From contig DATJWY010000237.1 in the NCBI GenBank assembly GCA_035500775.1, positions 1-17,198 on the forward strand: DNA of 17,198 bases, given 5' to 3'. Below the pieces are notes generated by a model. That model was not told the origin of the DNA. It searched no databases and saw only the letters and a list, made by a program, of their open reading frames with translations. Source of the stretch: DATJWY01 sp035500775. Lineage in GTDB: Bacteria > Pseudomonadota > Alphaproteobacteria > Acetobacterales > Acetobacteraceae. Shown here piece by piece: positions 14,134 through 17,198 of this stretch (position 1 is the first letter of the stretch; every line of letters begins with the position of its first letter). The translations under genes and the position numbers were made by a program.

Positions 14134-14661
14134 CTAGCAGGGCCTGACGCCAAGCCAGGGTTGTGGGTCCACCGCCCGCCCGCCGTCCAGTCGCATGAAG
14201 AACAAATGCGTGCCGTAAGTCACGCCGGTGCGCCCGACCCGGCCGAGCACCTCCCCGGCATGCACACTGCGTTTACCCTCTGCCAGGGCCGGTGCCACGC
14301 TTCCAAGATGCGCGTATATGGTGACGCTGCCATCCGGATGGCGCAGATCCACCTGCAATCCGCCGATCCCCATGCGCCTGATGCGCAACACGCTGCCGGA
14401 AGCCACGGCGCGTACCAGCCCGCCCGCCGGGGCCGGGAGGTCGATGCCGTTATGGAACCCGGCCGGCGCCATCGGGCCCACCGCGTGCCGCCAGCCGAAA
14501 GGCGAGGAAACGCAGGCCCCGGCGACCGGCGGCAGCGGCGCCTGCTGGCCGCGCGCCAGCCCCGCCGGCAACGTCCCGGCGAGCGCCGCCAAGGCGAGCG
14601 TCACGGCAAGCCCGGGCAGAAGGTGGCCGCGCCGCCCGTCCATCCGTGTCCCTCCGCCCAT
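14134..14661 (-). CDS. M23/LytM-type peptidase domain protein, exported, with an altered zinc site
   Basis: A 175-residue protein with an N-terminal hydrophobic export segment (about residues 13-38, 'LLPGLAVTLALAALAGTLPA') and an M23 domain. Expected residues: zinc ligands His70 and Asp74 in 'FHNGIDLPAP', catalytic His118 in 'VTIYAHLG', and catalytic His152 in 'GTHLFF'. The third zinc ligand, the second His of the usual HxH, is Phe154. Such domains act on peptidoglycan cross-links or, when degenerate, activate amidases (EnvC, NlpD); this one may be of the second kind. The start at 14661 has GGGGAGGG upstream; the ATG at 14643 also has a good site. It lies upstream of gcrA on the same strand and diverges from copC. 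Confidence 0.85.
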   Translation of the reverse strand: MGGGTRMDGRRGHLLPGLAVTLALAALAGTLPAGLARGQQAPLPPVAGACVSSPFGWRHAVGPMAPAGFHNGIDLPAPAGGLVRAVASGSVLRIRRMGIGGLQVDLRHPDGSVTIYAHLGSVAPALAEGKRSVHAGEVLGRVGRTGVTYGTHLFFMRLDGGRAVDPQPWLGVRPC

Positions 14662-14891
14662 TGCCGTGCCCTCCCCTGTTTCCGTCCACCCAGCCATGCC
14701 TGGACGCCATTCGTCTATCACATGCGCATGCGTGCCAGCAGACGCGCGCCGCCGGTTCCGCAACGACACTGCGTCACGACGCCGGCCGGGCCGGGCGCCA
14801 CCCTCGCGTGGACAGTGAAGTTACCTGGCGTTACTGCTTCCGCGCCGCGAGGCGCCAGCCCACGCGCCCGCGCCCGATCCTGGAGTACGCC
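14662..14891. other. Divergent intergenic region between the M23 gene and copC
   Basis: About 230 bases that must hold promoters for both divergent genes. Visible elements are a perfect palindrome CATGCGCATG (14721-14730) and several short GC-rich inverted repeats. I see no convincing copper-regulator operator and no gene. Confidence 0.4.
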
Positions 14892-15257
14892 GTGCTACTC
14901 AAGCGCCCCGTCCTACTTGCCGCCATGCTCGCCCTGATGCCGCTGGCCGCCCCCGCCGCCCTCGCCCATGCCATCCTCGTGGACAGCCTGCCGGCGCCCG
15001 AGGGCAGCATCGCCGCCGGCCATGTCGTGCTGACGCTGCGTTACAACAGCCGCATCGACCGCGATCGGTCGCGCCTGACCCTGATGCCGGAGAACGGCGA
15101 GCAGACCAGGCTCCCCATCGCCGACGGCACCCCGCCGGATGTGCTGCGGACGGAGGCCGATCTCACGCCCGGCAGCTACACCCTGCGCTGGCAGGTGCTC
15201 GCCATCGACGGCCACATCACCCGCGGCAACGTGCCCTTCACCGTGACCGGGAAATAG
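14892..15257 (+). CDS. copC: Copper resistance protein CopC
   Basis: A 121-residue periplasmic copper-binding protein. It starts at a GTG (14892) with GGAG six bases upstream; no ATG fits, since the next Met lies inside the signal peptide. The signal peptide (residues 1-25) ends 'PAALA' before His26, so the mature protein would start with His, the usual N-terminal copper ligand. 'SLPAPEGSIAAG' and 'VLAIDGHITRGNVPFTV' (Asp106, His108) are CopC family motifs. copD begins four bases after its stop, so the two are surely one transcription unit. Confidence 0.93.
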   Translation: MLLKRPVLLAAMLALMPLAAPAALAHAILVDSLPAPEGSIAAGHVVLTLRYNSRIDRDRSRLTLMPENGEQTRLPIADGTPPDVLRTEADLTPGSYTLRWQVLAIDGHITRGNVPFTVTGK

Positions 15258-15261
15258 CGCC

Positions 15262-16947
15262 GTGGCCTTTCTCGTCGATATCGTCGGCTATCTCGGCATC
15301 CTGCTGCACGGGCTGACCATCGTCGCGCAGTCGATGACCCTGGGCAGCATCCTGTTCCTGGTCTGCCTCGCCCGCCCGTTCGCCCCGGCGCTGACCGCCG
15401 GCCCCGCGATCCGCGAGAGCGCCGCCCGCATCGGCGCCTGGAGCGCGCTCGGCCTCGCGGCGGTCGAGGCCACCAACGTCGCCCTGCAGTCGGCGGTGCT
15501 GGTAGAGACAATCGATCTCTCCTGGATCGAGGCGCTCGGCGCGCATTTCGCCATCGCCGGCCTGGTGAAGATCGGGATGGCGACGCTGATCGCCGTGCTG
15601 CTGTTCTGGCCGCGCCTGTTCCGGCCGCGCCTGTTCGCGCCGCCGGGCGCGCCGGGCGCCCTGCTGCTCGCCCTCGGCGCGGTGGAGCTTGTCGCCGCCA
15701 CGATGACGACGCACGCCGCCGCCCGCCTCGGCGACAACGCGCTGCTGCTCGCCGTCGAGGGACTGCACCAGTTCGGCGCCGCCATCTGGATCGGCGGCAT
15801 CCCCTGCTTCGTCATGGCGCTCGCCCGGCTCCAGGCGACGGGGGAGATCCGCCGCGTCTCGGCGCGGTTCTCGCGCATGTCGATGCTCGGGGTCGGCTGC
15901 ATCATCGTTTCCGCGACGGTGATGAGCATCTTCTATGTCGGCGCGTGGAGCGCGATGTACGGCACCGCCTACGGCGTCATGGTCGGGGCCAAGACGGCGA
16001 TGTTCCTGATGCTGCTCGGGCTCGGCCTCGGCAATTTCCTCGTCACCGAGCGGCTGCGCGACGACCCGACCGCGCCGGTGCAGCGCCTGCGCCGCTTCGC
16101 CGAGGTGGAGATCGGCATCGGCTTCACCCTGTTCTTCACCGCGGCCTCGCTCACCTCCGTGCCGCCGGCCGTGGACATGTCGCATGAGGATCGCGCGACC
16201 TGGCAGGAGGTGATGGAGCGCGACATCATCCCGCACTGGCCGCGCTTCGCCTCGCCGGAGCATGACTCGCTCGCGATCTCCGAACTGCAGGCCAAGGTGG
16301 ATGCCGAGCGGGCGGCGCATGCCCTGCCGCCGCGCGCCGCCTTCGTAGAGGGCTCCGGCTTCCTGCCGCCGCGCAACGCCAGCGACATCGCCTGGTCGGA
16401 ATACAACCATCACTGGGCCGGCGTGTTCGTGGTGGCCATCGGCCTGATCATCTTGCTGAGCCAGGCCGGGGTGCGATTCGCCCGGCATTGGCCAATGCTC
16501 TTCCTCGTGCTCGCGGCCTTCCTGCTGGTCCGCTCGGACCCGGAGATCTGGCCACTCGGCAATGTCGGGCTCATCGAGTCCCTGCGTGACCCGGAGGTCG
16601 TGCAGCACCGGCTCTTCGTGCTGGTGACCATCCTCTTCAGCTTCTTCGAGTGGGGCGTGCGCCTCGGGCGGATCCGCAATCCGCGCGCGGCGCTGATCTT
16701 CCCGCTGATCATCGGTGTCGGCGCCGCCCTGCTACTGACGCATAGCCACCAGATCTCCAACGTGAAGGACGCGTTGCTGATCGAGTTCACCCATACCCCG
16801 ATCGCGCTGCTCAGCGTGGTGGCGGCCTGGGCGCGCTGGCTGGAACTGCGGCTGCCCGGCGAGCGGCTGGGGCGCATCGCCGGCTGGGTGTGGCCGACCT
16901 GCTTCGTGCTGATCGGGACCGGGTTGCTGCTCTACCGCGAGGCGTGA
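15262..16947 (+). CDS. copD: CopD family copper resistance membrane protein with a C-terminal membrane extension
   Basis: A 561-residue inner-membrane protein starting at GTG 15262, four bases after copC. The first roughly 300 residues hold multiple membrane helices and the CopD domain, including 'VEGLHQFGAAIWIGGIPCFV'. A soluble loop follows (about 303-380, 'DMSHEDRATWQEVMERD' onward), then a second membrane block of about five helices beginning 'NHHWAGVFVVAIGLI' and containing 'LLTHSHQIS' and 'EFTHTPIALLSVV'. CopD proteins of about 300 residues import copper with CopC; the long form adds a His-bearing module whose role is unknown to me. Similar long versions exist in other Proteobacteria, so it is not obviously a new fusion. 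Confidence 0.88.
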   Translation: MAFLVDIVGYLGILLHGLTIVAQSMTLGSILFLVCLARPFAPALTAGPAIRESAARIGAWSALGLAAVEATNVALQSAVLVETIDLSWIEALGAHFAIAGLVKIGMATLIAVLLFWPRLFRPRLFAPPGAPGALLLALGAVELVAATMTTHAAARLGDNALLLAVEGLHQFGAAIWIGGIPCFVMALARLQATGEIRRVSARFSRMSMLGVGCIIVSATVMSIFYVGAWSAMYGTAYGVMVGAKTAMFLMLLGLGLGNFLVTERLRDDPTAPVQRLRRFAEVEIGIGFTLFFTAASLTSVPPAVDMSHEDRATWQEVMERDIIPHWPRFASPEHDSLAISELQAKVDAERAAHALPPRAAFVEGSGFLPPRNASDIAWSEYNHHWAGVFVVAIGLIILLSQAGVRFARHWPMLFLVLAAFLLVRSDPEIWPLGNVGLIESLRDPEVVQHRLFVLVTILFSFFEWGVRLGRIRNPRAALIFPLIIGVGAALLLTHSHQISNVKDALLIEFTHTPIALLSVVAAWARWLELRLPGERLGRIAGWVWPTCFVLIGTGLLLYREA

Positions 16948-16955
16948 CGTGAAGG

Positions 16956-17090
16956 CCAGGGGCTCCGCCCCTGGACCCCACGGCTATCGCATTTGGCCGA
17001 GGACGGAGCGAGCGAACTCGTCGGACCAACCGGAGCGTTTTCGCTTTCGTCGGAGTGATACCAACCGTCTTAAAGGTTGACCCATCGCTT
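16956..17090 (+). repeat. Intergenic element copy E, interrupted by unrelated sequence
   Basis: Hairpin 1, CCAGGGGCTCCGCCCCTGG (16956-16974), begins nine bases after the copD stop. The rest of the element is not found here; instead about 115 bases (16975-17090) of different composition follow, without a recognised gene. A short - strand frame in it (e.g. 'GWSDEFARSVLGQMR') could be the end of a mobile-element ORF but is not identifiable. Confidence 0.6.
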
Positions 17091-17198
17091 TGCAGGGGCT
17101 CTGCCCCTGCACCCCGCTGGGGGCAGCGCCCCCAGACCCACACAAGTTTTGAGAAATCAAACGGATGGTGGTCTGTGGCCTCAAGGCCCCAGCGGGAT
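17091..17198 (+). repeat. Intergenic element copy F, cut by the window edge
   Basis: Hairpins TGCAGGGGC/GCCCCTGCA (17091-17111, loop TCT) and CTGGGGGCAGCGCCCCCAG (17117-17135) are followed by a spacer and the hairpin-3-like GTGGCCTCAAGGCCCCAGCG near 17175-17196. The expected last hairpin would lie beyond the window. Confidence 0.65.

Noticed and set aside
15238..16608. Long - strand open frame opposite copD
   Set aside because: Antisense shadow in high-GC DNA; the product is rich in Arg, His, Gln and Glu with no domain pattern.

Overview
The window reads as chromosomal DNA of a GC-rich alphaproteobacterium, most likely one of the Acetobacteraceae. This is inferred from the combination of a GcrA cell-cycle regulator, a small SRP RNA directly upstream of dnaX-ybaB-recR, and hairpin-rich intergenic repeats of the CCAGGGGCTTTGCCCCTGG type. 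No rRNA, tRNA or CRISPR array was found.

Layout. Positions 1-4490 are an accessory, partly decayed stretch: the first codons of a leftward gene at the edge, a lower-GC fragment of a HAF-repeat protein whose repeats break off near 972, then a leftward series made of a GMC flavin oxidoreductase (with a coupled 29-residue ORF behind it and an in-frame microsatellite inside it), a SnoaL-like protein, a truncated gene, and an HdeD-like membrane protein. Positions 4970-9279 carry housekeeping genes on the + strand: the SRP RNA, dnaX, ybaB (4-nt overlap), recR and an aldose 1-epimerase. Positions 9335-10183 hold an internally deleted ISAs1-family insertion sequence with both terminal inverted repeats intact. 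Positions 10264-13444 carry pepA, holC and a membrane-anchored family-2 glycosyltransferase. gcrA and an M23/LytM-type protein follow on the - strand, and a copC-copD pair closes the window on the + strand.

How the genes relate. DnaX (clamp loader) and HolC (chi subunit) are both parts of DNA polymerase III holoenzyme; YbaB and RecR are the usual partners of dnaX. CopC and CopD are a periplasmic and an inner-membrane copper protein that normally work together. GcrA has a consensus DnaA box about 90 nt upstream of its start, which would fit the DnaA-GcrA link known from Caulobacter.

No clear new defence or metabolic system is visible. The most interesting unexplained signal is the family of multi-hairpin intergenic elements. 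They lie just after the stop codons of + strand genes, always in one orientation, and could fold in two mutually exclusive ways. Other points worth a second look are the deleted IS sitting inside one such element, the loss of a zinc ligand in the M23 protein, the microsatellite near the GMC active site, and the DnaA box upstream of gcrA.
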